Shown here one piece after another: positions 36,858 to 46,360 of a DNA stretch of 64,000 nucleotides. How positions within the stretch are numbered: position 1 is the first letter of the stretch; each line of letters starts with the position of its first letter. This DNA comes from Polaromonas sp. YR568 (GTDB taxonomy: Bacteria; Pseudomonadota; Gammaproteobacteria; Burkholderiales; Burkholderiaceae_C): assembly GCF_900116715.1 (NCBI RefSeq), contig NZ_FPBM01000004.1:310001-374000 (forward strand), written 5' to 3'. The position numbers and the translations under genes were made by a program. Under the pieces are notes generated by a model, which had not been told where the DNA came from, ran no database searches, and saw only the letters and a list, made by a program, of their open reading frames with translations.

Positions 36858-38078
36858 TCAATGCGCCACCGGCAACTCCACCACGAAAGATGCGCCGCCG
36901 CCGGGCCGGGCTTCGCAGCGCACGCTGCCGCCGTGGCGCTGGCTGATCGATTTGACCAGCGCCAGGCCCAGGCCGACGCCGCCTTCGCGTTCGCTGGCAC
37001 CGGGCAGCCGGTAAAAAGGCTCAAAAATGCGCTCGCGCTGGTCGGCCGGAACGCCCGGGCCGCGGTCATGCACCTTGACGACGGCCAGCTGCTTGCTGCC
37101 GGCGCGGGCCTGCGCCAGCTCCAGGTTGATTTCGCCGGTGCTGTAACGCCGGGCGTTTTCCAGCAGGTTGCGGATCAGCCGGCGCAAGAGACGCGGCGAG
37201 CCCTGCACCGTGAGGCTGTGGCTGCTGGCGTCTATGCCCAGCCCCGCACCGGTGTCCTTGCCCAGCTCAGCGCTTAGTTCGGCGTTGACCCGCGCGCATT
37301 CCTCGGCCGCCAGGCCGGTGAGGTCCAGAGTCTCAAAAGGCTCGGCATCGGCCTGCTTGGCGTCCAGCCGGCTGGCCAGCAGGATTTCGTCGATCAGCTG
37401 GTCAAGCTCGTTGATGCTGCGCGAGATTTCCTTGCGCTGGGGTGAGGCCGCATCGGTGCCCATTAACTCAAGCCCCATGCGGATGCGCGCCAGCGGCGAG
37501 CGCAGCTCGTGCGAGGCATTGGCCAGCAGCGATTTGTGCGACTCCATCAGCGTTTCGATGCGTTCGGCCGCATGGTTAAAGCGCCTGGCTAGAAAGGCCA
37601 CTTCGTCGGTGCCGTCGGCATTGACGCGGGCCGACAGGTCGCCGGCGCCCCAGCGCTCGACCCCGCGCTGCAGGGCCTCCAGCCGCTGCGTCAGCCGGCG
37701 CATGACCGGGTAGGCGCCGACCGCCACCGCCAGCCCGACCAGGCCCAGCATCCAGCCGAAGCCGAAACCGAAAGGCGGGCGTATCCAGGGGTTGGAGGGC
37801 GGGCGTTTGGGCCGGGGCAGCAGCAGGCTCAGGACCTGGCCGTCTTTGGTCACGACATCAAACTCCAGGTCGTCGCCGAGCTTGCGGTCGGGCTTGGTCT
37901 GCGCCGTGCCTATGACTTCGCCCTTGTCGTTGTGCACCAGCACTTCGCGGATAGGCAACTGGGGTGGGTCTGCGCTCAGACGCCAGGCGGCGCCGACGAG
38001 GAAGGTCAGCACCACGACGGTCGCAACCACCGCAAGCCAGATGCGCACATACAGATGCGAAGTAAACCGGGTCCACAT
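36858..38078 (-). CDS. sensor histidine kinase
   Basis: 406 residues. Helix one 12-32, a 70-residue periplasmic loop, helix two 104-124, HAMP, phospho-acceptor His190 in NASHELRSPLARIRM, and an ATPase domain ending GGVGLGLALVKSISQRHGGS. Small loop and layout recall RstB/CpxA-type kinases. Signal unknown. Its start lies 7 bp after the response regulator stop, so they form a two-component operon. Confidence 0.93.
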   Translation of the reverse strand: MWTRFTSHLYVRIWLAVVATVVVLTFLVGAAWRLSADPPQLPIREVLVHNDKGEVIGTAQTKPDRKLGDDLEFDVVTKDGQVLSLLLPRPKRPPSNPWIRPPFGFGFGWMLGLVGLAVAVGAYPVMRRLTQRLEALQRGVERWGAGDLSARVNADGTDEVAFLARRFNHAAERIETLMESHKSLLANASHELRSPLARIRMGLELMGTDAASPQRKEISRSINELDQLIDEILLASRLDAKQADAEPFETLDLTGLAAEECARVNAELSAELGKDTGAGLGIDASSHSLTVQGSPRLLRRLIRNLLENARRYSTGEINLELAQARAGSKQLAVVKVHDRGPGVPADQRERIFEPFYRLPGASEREGGVGLGLALVKSISQRHGGSVRCEARPGGGASFVVELPVAH

Positions 38079-38085
38079 AAAAGTC

Positions 38086-38802
38086 TCAGTCCTGCTGCTT
38101 GGCGAACACGTAGCCCACGCCGCGCACGGTCAGGATGCGTTTGGGGTCTTTGGCATCGGCCTCGATGGCGCTGCGGATGCGGCCCATGTGCACGTCGATG
38201 GAGCGGTCGAAGGCTTCGAGCTCGCGGCCGCGCACGGCTTCCATGATCTGGTCGCGGCTGAGCACGCGGCCGGCGCGCTCGGCCAGTGCCACCAGCAGGT
38301 CGAACTGGTAAGAGGTCAGCTCGCAAGGGGCGCCCGACACCGACACGGTGCGCGCGTCACGGTCGATCTCCAGCGAGCCGAAGCGCATGACCTTGTGGCT
38401 GCCGTTGGCGGCTGCGGCGCCGGTCTCGCCGCCGCGGCGCAGCACGGCGCGTATGCGCGCCAGCAGCTCGCGCGGCTCAAAAGGCTTGGGCAGGTAGTCG
38501 TCGGCGCCGATCTCCAGGCCCACGATGCGGTCCATCGGGTCGCCCTTGGCGGTGAGCATCAGTACGGCGGTGTTGGCGGTTTCGCTGCCCTGGCCCTTGA
38601 TGCGGCGGCACACTTCCAGGCCGTCCATGTCGGGGAGCATCAGGTCCAGGATCACCAGGTCGGGCGTGCCGGCTTCCAGCGCTGCCAGGCCGGTCGCGCC
38701 GTCGGCGGCATGGGTAAAGCCATAGCCCGACTGGCGCAGGTATTCGCCCACCATATTGGCCAGGCGGGCGTCGTCTTCGATCATCAAAAGCTGTTGGGTC
38801 AT
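38086..38802 (-). CDS. OmpR family response regulator
   Basis: 238 residues. Receiver with Asp53 in LVILDLMLPDMDG, then a winged helix C-terminal domain (PCELTSYQFDLLVALAERAGRVLSRDQIMEAVRG; VGYVFAKQ). ATG at 38802 chosen by the receiver start MTQQLLMIEDD. First gene of the operon with the kinase at 36858. Confidence 0.95.
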   Translation of the reverse strand: MTQQLLMIEDDARLANMVGEYLRQSGYGFTHAADGATGLAALEAGTPDLVILDLMLPDMDGLEVCRRIKGQGSETANTAVLMLTAKGDPMDRIVGLEIGADDYLPKPFEPRELLARIRAVLRRGGETGAAAANGSHKVMRFGSLEIDRDARTVSVSGAPCELTSYQFDLLVALAERAGRVLSRDQIMEAVRGRELEAFDRSIDVHMGRIRSAIEADAKDPKRILTVRGVGYVFAKQQD

Positions 38803-38930
38803 GGGTGGGTCCTCGGTTGCAGGGTGTGTCCCCCGGGGTGGATCACAATGAAGTTCATGGTGCGCCGCACACAAAAATCCCGCTTGAAGCCATCGTAAAG
38901 TTACGGTAAACCGGGGCGGAAACCCTTCAG

Positions 38931-38963
38931 CATACTCCCCGGCAAGGCGTTGCGGGGAGTATG
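38931..38963. terminator. strong stem-loop between ampG-like and response-regulator genes
   Basis: CATACTCCCC (38931-38940) pairs with GGGGAGTATG (38954-38963), and GCAA inside pairs with TTGC, leaving a GGCG loop. Fourteen pairs with one bulge. No T-run on either side. It lies downstream of the minus-strand AmpG-like gene and upstream of the regulator promoter. Confidence 0.55.
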
Positions 38964-38995
38964 TTGATTGCTATTGATTTGGGAGCGGTTTGCGC
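38964..38995 (+). repeat. intergenic repeat family B, truncated copy
   Basis: GCTATTGATTTGGGAGCGG then TTTGCGCTC matches the core of copies 1 and 2, and abuts the AmpG-like gene stop (TCA at 38996-38998). Confidence 0.5.
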
Positions 38996-40351
38996 TCAGT
39001 CCTGGCGGGTTTCCGGCGTTTTCAGCCTGGAGGCCAGGGCCACGAGAATCAGCACCGGCAGGCCCAGCAGGGCGGTGGCGGTGAAGAAGTTGGTGTAACC
39101 GTAGGTGTCCACGTATTTGCCCGAATAGCCGGCCAGAAACTTCGGCAGCAGCAGCATCATCGAGCTGAACAGGGCGTACTGGGTGGCCGAATAGTTGACG
39201 TTGGTCAGGCTGGACAGGTAGGCGATGAAGGCCGCCGAGGCGATGCCGCTGGAGAGGTTGTCGGCCGAGATCACAAAGACCAGCGCGTTGACGTCATGCC
39301 CACGCGTGCCCAGCCAGGCAAACAGCAGGTTGCTGCCGGCGCTGAGCACGGCGCCCAGCATCAGCACGCGCATCACGCCAAAACGCATGGCCAGCGCCCC
39401 GCCCACAAAAGCGCCCACCAGCGTCATGACGACGCCGTAGATTTTGGTCACCGCCGCCACTTCGTCCTTGGTGTAGCCCATGTCGACGTAGAACGGGTTG
39501 GCCATGATGCCCATCACCACGTCGCTGATGCGGTAGATCGCGATCAGCGCCAGGATCAGCAGCGCCTGCTTGCCGTAGCGGCGCAGGAAGTCGGCGAAAG
39601 GGTCAACCAGCGCGGTCTTGAGCCACTCAGCGGCATTGCGCGCGCGCGGCAGCACGCGGGCCGCGGGCTCCGGCGACAGCAGCACCGTGGCCACGCCCAG
39701 CAGCATTGAGACAGCCATCACCAGGTAGGCAACCTGCCAGGCGCCATGCTGGTAGGTGGCGGCATCGCCGACTTCGGCGCGCGCGGCAATCCACAGCGCA
39801 CCGGCGCCGGCCCAGATCATCGCGATGCGGTAGCCGGTCTGGTAGGCGGCGGCCAGCGCCGCCTGGCGCGGTGTGTCGGCAGACTCAATGCGAAAGGCGT
39901 CCAGGGCGATGTCCTGGGTGGCCGAGCCGAAGGCCACGGCCAGCGCGCACCACACCACGGGTTGCAGCGCCACCTTGGGGTCGGTGAGCGCCATGCCCAC
40001 CAGGGCCGTGATGATCACCGCCTGCGACAGCAGCAGCCAGCTGCGGCGGCGCCCGAGCAGGCGCGTGAGCAGCGGAATCGGCATGCGGTCCACCAGCGGC
40101 GCCCATACCCATTTGAAGCCGTAGGCCAGGCCCACCCAGCTCAGGTAGCCGATGGTGGTGCGGTCAATGCCGGCTTCCCTCAGCCAGAAACTCAGGGTGC
40201 CGAACACCAGCAGCAGCGGCAGCCCGGCAGAAAAGCCCAGGAACAGCATGCGCAAAGTGGCAGCCTCGGCATACACGTGCCAGACATCGCGCCATGAACT
40301 TTTGGAGGGAGAAACAGGTTCAGAGGAGGGGGTTTTGTCTGACATGGGCAT
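38996..40351 (-). CDS. ampG: AmpG-like muropeptide MFS transporter
   Basis: 451 residues with twelve transmembrane helices. FLGFSAGLPLLLVFGTLSFWLREAGI and YGFKWVWAPLVDR are strongly AmpG-like. AmpG imports anhydro-muropeptides from the periplasm for cell-wall recycling. Starts possible at 40351 (MPMSDK) or 40345; both give the same fold. Divergent from an M48 protease gene, 25 bp apart. Confidence 0.87.
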   Translation of the reverse strand: MPMSDKTPSSEPVSPSKSSWRDVWHVYAEAATLRMLFLGFSAGLPLLLVFGTLSFWLREAGIDRTTIGYLSWVGLAYGFKWVWAPLVDRMPIPLLTRLLGRRRSWLLLSQAVIITALVGMALTDPKVALQPVVWCALAVAFGSATQDIALDAFRIESADTPRQAALAAAYQTGYRIAMIWAGAGALWIAARAEVGDAATYQHGAWQVAYLVMAVSMLLGVATVLLSPEPAARVLPRARNAAEWLKTALVDPFADFLRRYGKQALLILALIAIYRISDVVMGIMANPFYVDMGYTKDEVAAVTKIYGVVMTLVGAFVGGALAMRFGVMRVLMLGAVLSAGSNLLFAWLGTRGHDVNALVFVISADNLSSGIASAAFIAYLSSLTNVNYSATQYALFSSMMLLLPKFLAGYSGKYVDTYGYTNFFTATALLGLPVLILVALASRLKTPETRQD

Positions 40352-40376
40352 TTCGATTTGTGACTATTATTCACCC

Positions 40377-41219
40377 ATGTGCTTTTTATGCGAGGCTAAA
40401 CACTCCGCCTGGGCTGGCCGCCGGGCATTTTTGCTGGCGGCTGCGGGCGCCGCGGCAACGGCCGCCACCACCCCGCTGCGCGCGCAGGTGGATGTAGGCC
40501 CGTCGTCCCAATTGCGCAATCTGGTGCCGGCCGAAGAAATCGAAACCGCCGCCACGCAGGAGTACAGCAAGCTGCTGGCGGAGGCCCGCGCCAAGGGCGC
40601 GCTTGCGCAGCCCGGCAACCCGCAGCTGCAGCGCCTGCGCGCCATCGCGACCAAGCTGGTACCGCAAACCGCTCAATGGAACGACCGCTCCAAACAATGG
40701 CGCTGGGAAGTGAATTTGCTGGGCAGCAAGCAGATCAATGCGTTTTGTATGCCCGGCGGCAAAATTGCTTTTTACACCGGCATCCTCGATCAGCTCAAAC
40801 TCACCGACGATGAAGCGGCCATGATCATGGGCCATGAAATGGCGCATGCGCTGCGCGAACATGCCCGCGCCCGCATCGCCAAAAGCCAGGGCACGGGCAC
40901 CTTGCTGTCGCTGGGCGCACAGCTGCTCGGCCTGGGCCAGATGGGCGACCTGGCCGCCAGCATCGGCACACAACTATTGACCTTGCGCTTCAGCCGTGAA
41001 GACGAAACCGATGCCGACCTGGTCGGCCTGGAGCTGGCCGCACGCGGCGGCTACAACCCGCAGGCAGCGGTAAGCCTCTGGGAAAAAATGGGCCAGGCCG
41101 GCGGCGGGGCCAATGGCCCAAGCTTTCTGTCGACCCACCCCTCCGGCCCTGAGCGCATCCAGCAACTGCAGGCCAATGTGCCCAAGGTGCAGGGGCTCTA
41201 TCAACGCGCCCGCGGCTGA
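40377..41219 (+). CDS. M48 family metallopeptidase
   Basis: 280 residues. Twin-arginine-like signal (GRRAFLLAAAGAAATAA, cleavage near LRAQ), zinc motif HEMAH with the third ligand Glu in ETDADLVGLELAARGGY. A BepA/LoiP-like periplasmic quality-control protease for envelope proteins. The N-terminal MCFLCEAKHS precedes the signal and holds two Cys, which is unusual. ATG at 40377. Confidence 0.87.
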   Translation: MCFLCEAKHSAWAGRRAFLLAAAGAAATAATTPLRAQVDVGPSSQLRNLVPAEEIETAATQEYSKLLAEARAKGALAQPGNPQLQRLRAIATKLVPQTAQWNDRSKQWRWEVNLLGSKQINAFCMPGGKIAFYTGILDQLKLTDDEAAMIMGHEMAHALREHARARIAKSQGTGTLLSLGAQLLGLGQMGDLAASIGTQLLTLRFSREDETDADLVGLELAARGGYNPQAAVSLWEKMGQAGGGANGPSFLSTHPSGPERIQQLQANVPKVQGLYQRARG

Positions 41220-41243
41220 CCTGGCCCATTCCTGGTAACCGGT

Positions 41244-42401
41244 TTGACGCAGCGCGCCGCATTCTTCACGCGCGCCTGGTGGCGGGCGTTTCGGCCCGCG
41301 CGCACGCGTATCAACAGTCGCGAACGCCTGCGCATCGTCGCCGGTTCGCTGCTGGGCATCTTTGTGACGGCGCTGCTGTGCCACCTCGGCGACAAATGGG
41401 CCCCGGGGCTGCCCTGGCTGGTGGCGCCGCTGGGCGCCAGCGCCGTGCTGGTGTATGCCGTGCCGGCCAGCCCGATGGCGCAGCCCTGGAACGTGGTGGG
41501 CGGGAACACCTTGTCGGCATTGGTCGGCATTGCCGGCGTGCACGGCGCGCACCTGCTGGGTTCTCCGGAACTTGCAGCGGGGTTGGGGGTTGCCACGGCC
41601 ATTGCGCTCATGCTTGCGCTGCGTTGCCTGCACCCCCCGGGAGGGGCGACCGCATTAATGGTGGTGCTGGCCGGCGTCTCCAACCCGATGTACGCCATTT
41701 TCCCGGTGATGATCAATTCGGCGCTGCTCGTGGCTGTCGGCATCGCCTACAACAACGCCACGCGCAGGGCCTACCCGCACACACAGCTGGCGCCGCCGGC
41801 CGCCGCGACCTCGGCGGAAGACCGGCAGCTGGATGCCGACCTGGACGCGGTGCTCGCGCGCCGCAACCAGGTGCTGGACGTCAGCCGTGACGACCTCAAG
41901 GCGCTGCTGGCGGAAACCCGGCTGCGCGCCTATGACCGCAAGCTGGCCGAAGTGCGCTGCGCCGACATCATGTCGCGCGACCTCGTCACGGTGGAGTTCG
42001 GCACTTCTTTGGAGGAAGCCTGGGCCTTGCTGCGGGAGCGCCGCATCAAGGCGCTGCCGGTGGTGGACCGCTACTTTCGCATTGCCGGCATCGTCACGCA
42101 CGCCGACTTTATGCGCGCGGCTGAACTTGACGTGTACACGGGGTTTGATGAGAAGCTGAGGAAGCTCGTGCGCAGCACGCGCAGCGTCTATTCTGAAAAG
42201 CCGGAAGTGGTGGGCCAGATCATGACGCGCAATGTGCGCGTGGCCAGCATGCAGCGCCGGCTGATCGAGCTGGTGCCGCTCTTTGGCAGCACCGGCCACC
42301 ACCACATTCCCATCATCGGCGAGGGTGGGCGGCTGGTGGGAATTATTACCCAGTCGGATCTGGTCGCCACGCTCGGGAATGCCGTCAATCCTGCGTCCTG
42401 A
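41244..42401 (+). CDS. HPP family membrane protein with two CBS domains
   Basis: 385 residues. Residues 25-175 hold four helices of the HPP family (GSLLGIFVTALLCHLGDKW, PLGASAVLVYAVPASPMAQPWNVVGGN, LHPPGGATALMVVL, the HPP signature). The C-terminal half has a CBS pair (CADIMSRDLVTVEFGTSLEEAW; QIMTRNVRVASMQRRLIEL). HPP proteins are linked to nitrite transport in some chloroplasts; CBS domains sense adenylates. Start TTG at 41244 because no ATG occurs before the first helix. Confidence 0.8.
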   Translation: MTQRAAFFTRAWWRAFRPARTRINSRERLRIVAGSLLGIFVTALLCHLGDKWAPGLPWLVAPLGASAVLVYAVPASPMAQPWNVVGGNTLSALVGIAGVHGAHLLGSPELAAGLGVATAIALMLALRCLHPPGGATALMVVLAGVSNPMYAIFPVMINSALLVAVGIAYNNATRRAYPHTQLAPPAAATSAEDRQLDADLDAVLARRNQVLDVSRDDLKALLAETRLRAYDRKLAEVRCADIMSRDLVTVEFGTSLEEAWALLRERRIKALPVVDRYFRIAGIVTHADFMRAAELDVYTGFDEKLRKLVRSTRSVYSEKPEVVGQIMTRNVRVASMQRRLIELVPLFGSTGHHHIPIIGEGGRLVGIITQSDLVATLGNAVNPAS

Positions 42402-42495
42402 TGCACGGTGCTGCGTGCCAATCAGGAGGTCGAATGTATTCATTTCAGGCGTCATTCAAGGCCTGACGTTCCGCACATCAAGCCATAAGGTTTAA

Positions 42496-42524
42496 CGGCA
42501 CACTTGAACGCCTGCAGTGTGCCG
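42496..42524. repeat. stem-loop in the gap before the Hpt gene
   Basis: CGGCACACT (42496-42504) pairs with AGTGTGCCG (42516-42524) around an 11-nt loop, and TCAGGC/GCCTGA lies 40 bases before. The 293-base gap holds no credible gene; these may terminate the HPP-CBS transcript. Confidence 0.4.
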
Positions 42525-42694
42525 TGCATGGCCTGCTGAACGCCCCTGGCCGCCGGCGAATCCTCGTACTTGTCCTACGCGGTATTTTGGTACCCGCACC
42601 GTAAGATGAGCCGCATGAGTCCTGCGCGCCCCGCCTCCTTCCCCCCGAAGCCACCAGCCGGTTTCCTTCGTGATGCCGCAGCCGCGACTGCCCC

Positions 42695-43036
42695 ATGACG
42701 CGCAACGATCCGGCCCTGCTGGCATTTCTGGAGGAGCAGCGCGCCGAGTACACCCGTTCGCTGCCGCGCCGCCTTGAACAGGTGGCCTCGCTCTGGCAGC
42801 AAATCCTGAAGGGTGAGGGTCTGGCAGAAGCCTTGCCGGCCTTTGAGCGCCAGGCGCACAGCCTGGCAGGCTCGGCCGCCACATTCGGCTGGGCCGAGCT
42901 GGGGCTGGCGGCGCAGGCAGTGGAGCTCGCCATCGAACCCCATGTCGGCGCCGGCCGGCCGCTGGCGCCAGAAGTCCAGGCCGAGGTGGGCCGGGCCGTT
43001 GAGGAACTGCAGCGGCGCTTTCGCGGCGCGGCCTGA
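42695..43036 (+). CDS. Hpt domain phosphotransfer protein
   Basis: 113 residues, a single four-helix Hpt domain. FERQAHSLAGSAATFGW contains the phospho-accepting His55. It probably relays phosphate from the hybrid kinase encoded 33 bp downstream to a receiver. Confidence 0.88.
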   Translation: MTRNDPALLAFLEEQRAEYTRSLPRRLEQVASLWQQILKGEGLAEALPAFERQAHSLAGSAATFGWAELGLAAQAVELAIEPHVGAGRPLAPEVQAEVGRAVEELQRRFRGAA

Positions 43037-43069
43037 GATCACCGCCCGCAGCCGCCCACAGGTTTATCC

Positions 43070-45961
43070 ATGCCTAAGCCGCCTTCCGCCACCTTCCTCC
43101 TGAAGATCAAGATCGCGCTGGCGGCCGGCCTGCTGCTGATGGCGGTGGTGGGCGCCGCATCGTATGTCGCCATCAGCCGCCTGATCGAAACGGCGCAATC
43201 CCGCGTGCGCACCGAAGACACGCTGGTCATGCTGGAGCGCGTCGACTCCAGCCTGCGGACGACCGAGTCCGCACTGAGGCAATATCTTTTGAGCGGCGGC
43301 ATGGACGATCTGGAGGGCTTTGAGCGCGCCCGCGCCGACCTGCGCGCCGTCAGGGCCCGCACGCGCAGTGCCAACGTGTTGCAGGAGTCGGCGGATTTCG
43401 ATGCATTGATCAACCAGCGCGCCTTGATTGCCAACCAGGCCATCGCTGCGCGCAAGGCCTACGGCCCGGAAGCGGCCGCGGCCGTGTTGGGCAGCGACGC
43501 CAGCAGGCAATTGAGATACCGCACCGACGGGCTGCTGGAAAACGCGCGCAACCGCGAGGTCTACAAGTGGCGCGATGCGCAGGCCATAGCCGAGCGCAGT
43601 GCCCAGTGGGCGCAGGGCTTCATCATCGCGGCCAGCCTCCTGTTTTTTGCCATGCTGGCCTGGGTGGTCTATGTGGTCAAGCACTATGAGGAAGTGCGAA
43701 AACGCGGCGAGGCCCAGCTGCGCGACAGCGAAGCCATGAGCCGCAGCATCACCGAGGGTATGGCCGAAGGCGTTATCACCGCCAACTTCGACGATGTGGT
43801 GGTGGAAGCCAACGCGGCCGCGCTCAAGCTGTTCGGTTATGACAGGCACGAGATCATCGGACTGGATGTCGGCATGCTGATTCCACTTCACCTGCGCCGG
43901 CAGTACAAGGATTTCGCCGCGATGCTGCGCTCCCAGGCGCAGCCGCTCACCGTGGCCGGCCATGAAATGCGCGGCCTGCGCAAGGACGGGCGCCAGTTCG
44001 CCGTCAGCGTGTCTTTTGGTGAGGTGCGGGTCGGCGGCAACCGCATTTTCACGGCCCTGATCCGCGACATCACCGAGAGCAAGCGCATCACCGAGGCCTT
44101 GCGCGCCAGCGAGTCGCAGCTGCGCCAGGTCACCGATACCGTGCCGGCCCTGATTGCCTACCTGGACACCGACGAGCGCTTTCGCTTTCACAACCGGGCT
44201 TATGAAGATGCCTTCGGCATGAGCTTCGAGCAGATCCACGAACGGCCCCTGGCTGATGTGCTGGGCCCGCAGGTGTATGAGACGGTGCGCGAGAAAGTGC
44301 GGGAAGTGCTCGATGGCCACACGGTGCGTTATGAACGCACGCAAATCACCCCCTCTGGCGAGCGCAAGCACTACGCCATGCAGTACTTCCCACGCTATGG
44401 TGAGGGCGCGGCGCAGGGCAAGGTGATCGGCTTTTTCTCGCTGGGCACCGACATCACCGAGCTCAGGCGCATAGACCGCATGAAAACCGAATTCGTGTCG
44501 ACCGTGAGCCATGAGTTGCGTACACCGCTCACGTCCATACGCGGCTCGCTGGGCCTGATCTCGGGCGGCGTGGCCGGTGAGCTGCCCGAAGCCGTGAAGA
44601 GCCTGGTAGGCATCGCCAAAAACAACTGTGAGCGCCTGATCCGCCTGATCAACGACATCCTGGACAGCGAAAAAATCGAGTCCGGCAAGCTGCGCCTGGA
44701 CCTGCAGATCGTCGACCTCCGCCAACTGGTGCAGCAAGCGCTGGCCGCCAACGAGGGTTTTGCCGGCCAGCACGGCGTGCGCCTCGTCATGCAGGCGCCC
44801 GAGACGCCGCTGCATGTGCGCATCGACAGCGACCGCATGACCCAGGTGCTGACCAATCTGCTGTCCAATGCGGTGAAGTTTTCGCCATCGGGCAGCCCGG
44901 TCGAGGTGCGGCTCTCACGTGTGGCGCAAAAGGTGCGGGCCGAGGTGGTCGACGTCGGCCCCGGAATCCCGGAGGAGTTCAGCGCCCGCATCTTCCAGAA
45001 GTTCTCGCAGGCCGATTCTTCCGACACGCGCCAGAAGGGCGGCACCGGCCTGGGCCTCAATATTTCCCGCGCGCTTGTGGAAAAAATGGGCGGCACCATA
45101 GGCTTTAGCAGCAAGGCGGGTGTGGGCACCACCTTCTTTTTTGAAGTACCCGAGTGGACCAACCCTGTGCCGCTGCTGCAGCCTGCACGGTTGCCCGCGC
45201 TATCGTCCCGTCCGCGCATCCTGATCTGCGAAGGCGATGCCGATGTGGCCAAACTGATCAGCATGATGCTGGGCAAGGCCGGTTTTGATTCCGACATGAC
45301 CTACAGCGCCGAGCAGGCGCTGGCCTGCCTGGCGACCAACAGCTATGACGCGGTGACGGTGGACCTGAAGCTGCCCGGGCAAAACGGCGTGGCCTTCATC
45401 GGCCAGCTGCGTGAGGACGAGAGGACGCGCAACCTGCCTGTGGTGGTGATCTCGGCCATGGCCGAGCAAGGCGAGCTACAGTTCAACCGCAAACCGCACA
45501 CGGTGACCGACTGGCTGAAAAAACCCATCGACGAGAACCTGCTCATCCACAGTCTGCAACGCGCTGTCGCCACCATGAATGCCGGCAAGCCGCGCATCCT
45601 GCATGTGGAAGACGACCTGGACATCCAGCGCATCACCGCCGCCATCGCGCAGGACTTTGCCAGTTTTGAATTTGCCGCCACGCTGGACGAAGCCCGTGCC
45701 CGCCTGCGCGAACACCCGTTTGACCTGGTGCTGCTGGACCTGGCCCTGGGCAGCCATTCGGGCTGGGATTTGTTCGAGGACATCGACGACCTTGACCCGC
45801 GCCCGCCGGTGATCGTTTTTTCGGCCGGCGACGTGGATCCGGCGGACGGCCGGCAGGCCGACGCGGTGCTCGTCAAGGCCCATACCTCCAATACCGAGCT
45901 GCTCAATACAATCCAGCGTGTACTCCAGACCCCGGGTGATTCCGGCCCAACCCGTCCCTAG
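43070..45961 (+). CDS. hybrid sensor histidine kinase (CHASE3-type, two PAS, two receivers)
   Basis: 963 residues. Helix one 10-32, a periplasmic four-helix sensor resembling CHASE3 (35-180), helix two about 184-205, PAS one 220-340, PAS two 345-465, phospho-acceptor His481 in VSHELRTPLTSIRGS, ATPase with NLLSNAVKFSP and GTGLGLNISRALVEKMGG, receiver one (about 715-830, VDLKLPGQ) and receiver two (840-955, LLDLALGSHSG). Signal unknown. Flanked by an Hpt protein and a lone receiver: a complete multistep phosphorelay. Confidence 0.93.
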   Translation: MPKPPSATFLLKIKIALAAGLLLMAVVGAASYVAISRLIETAQSRVRTEDTLVMLERVDSSLRTTESALRQYLLSGGMDDLEGFERARADLRAVRARTRSANVLQESADFDALINQRALIANQAIAARKAYGPEAAAAVLGSDASRQLRYRTDGLLENARNREVYKWRDAQAIAERSAQWAQGFIIAASLLFFAMLAWVVYVVKHYEEVRKRGEAQLRDSEAMSRSITEGMAEGVITANFDDVVVEANAAALKLFGYDRHEIIGLDVGMLIPLHLRRQYKDFAAMLRSQAQPLTVAGHEMRGLRKDGRQFAVSVSFGEVRVGGNRIFTALIRDITESKRITEALRASESQLRQVTDTVPALIAYLDTDERFRFHNRAYEDAFGMSFEQIHERPLADVLGPQVYETVREKVREVLDGHTVRYERTQITPSGERKHYAMQYFPRYGEGAAQGKVIGFFSLGTDITELRRIDRMKTEFVSTVSHELRTPLTSIRGSLGLISGGVAGELPEAVKSLVGIAKNNCERLIRLINDILDSEKIESGKLRLDLQIVDLRQLVQQALAANEGFAGQHGVRLVMQAPETPLHVRIDSDRMTQVLTNLLSNAVKFSPSGSPVEVRLSRVAQKVRAEVVDVGPGIPEEFSARIFQKFSQADSSDTRQKGGTGLGLNISRALVEKMGGTIGFSSKAGVGTTFFFEVPEWTNPVPLLQPARLPALSSRPRILICEGDADVAKLISMMLGKAGFDSDMTYSAEQALACLATNSYDAVTVDLKLPGQNGVAFIGQLREDERTRNLPVVVISAMAEQGELQFNRKPHTVTDWLKKPIDENLLIHSLQRAVATMNAGKPRILHVEDDLDIQRITAAIAQDFASFEFAATLDEARARLREHPFDLVLLDLALGSHSGWDLFEDIDDLDPRPPVIVFSAGDVDPADGRQADAVLVKAHTSNTELLNTIQRVLQTPGDSGPTRP

Positions 45962-45975
45962 ACCTGAGTTGAACC

Positions 45976-46359
45976 ATGACCACACCTTTGACCCGCATCC
46001 TTTATGTTGAAGACGAGCCCGATATCCGCGTCGTGGCGCAGATGGCGCTGGAGGCCGTGGGTGGCTTCACCGTGATCGCCTGCGCCTCGGGGCAGGAGGC
46101 GTTGAACGCCGCGCCGGGCGCCAAGGCCGATTTGCTGCTGCTCGACGTCATGATGCCCGGCATGGACGGCCCGAGCACACTCCAGGGCCTGCGCGCATTG
46201 CCGGCCACGGCCAACACACCGGTGATCTTCATGACCGCCAAGGTGCAGGCCGCCGAAGTGGCGGTTTACAAGGGGCTGGGTGCGCTGGAAGTGATTCCCA
46301 AGCCGTTTGACCCGATGGAGCTGTCGGCGCAAATCCAGCGGATCTGGTCAGAGAAGTAG
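45976..46359 (+). CDS. single-domain response regulator
   Basis: 127 residues, receiver only, Asp57 in ADLLLLDVMMPGMDG, acidic pair VEDEPD near the start. No output domain, so it acts through protein contacts or as a phosphate sink of the neighbouring phosphorelay. 14 bp after the hybrid kinase gene. Confidence 0.92.
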   Translation: MTTPLTRILYVEDEPDIRVVAQMALEAVGGFTVIACASGQEALNAAPGAKADLLLLDVMMPGMDGPSTLQGLRALPATANTPVIFMTAKVQAAEVAVYKGLGALEVIPKPFDPMELSAQIQRIWSEK

Positions 46360-46360
46360 A

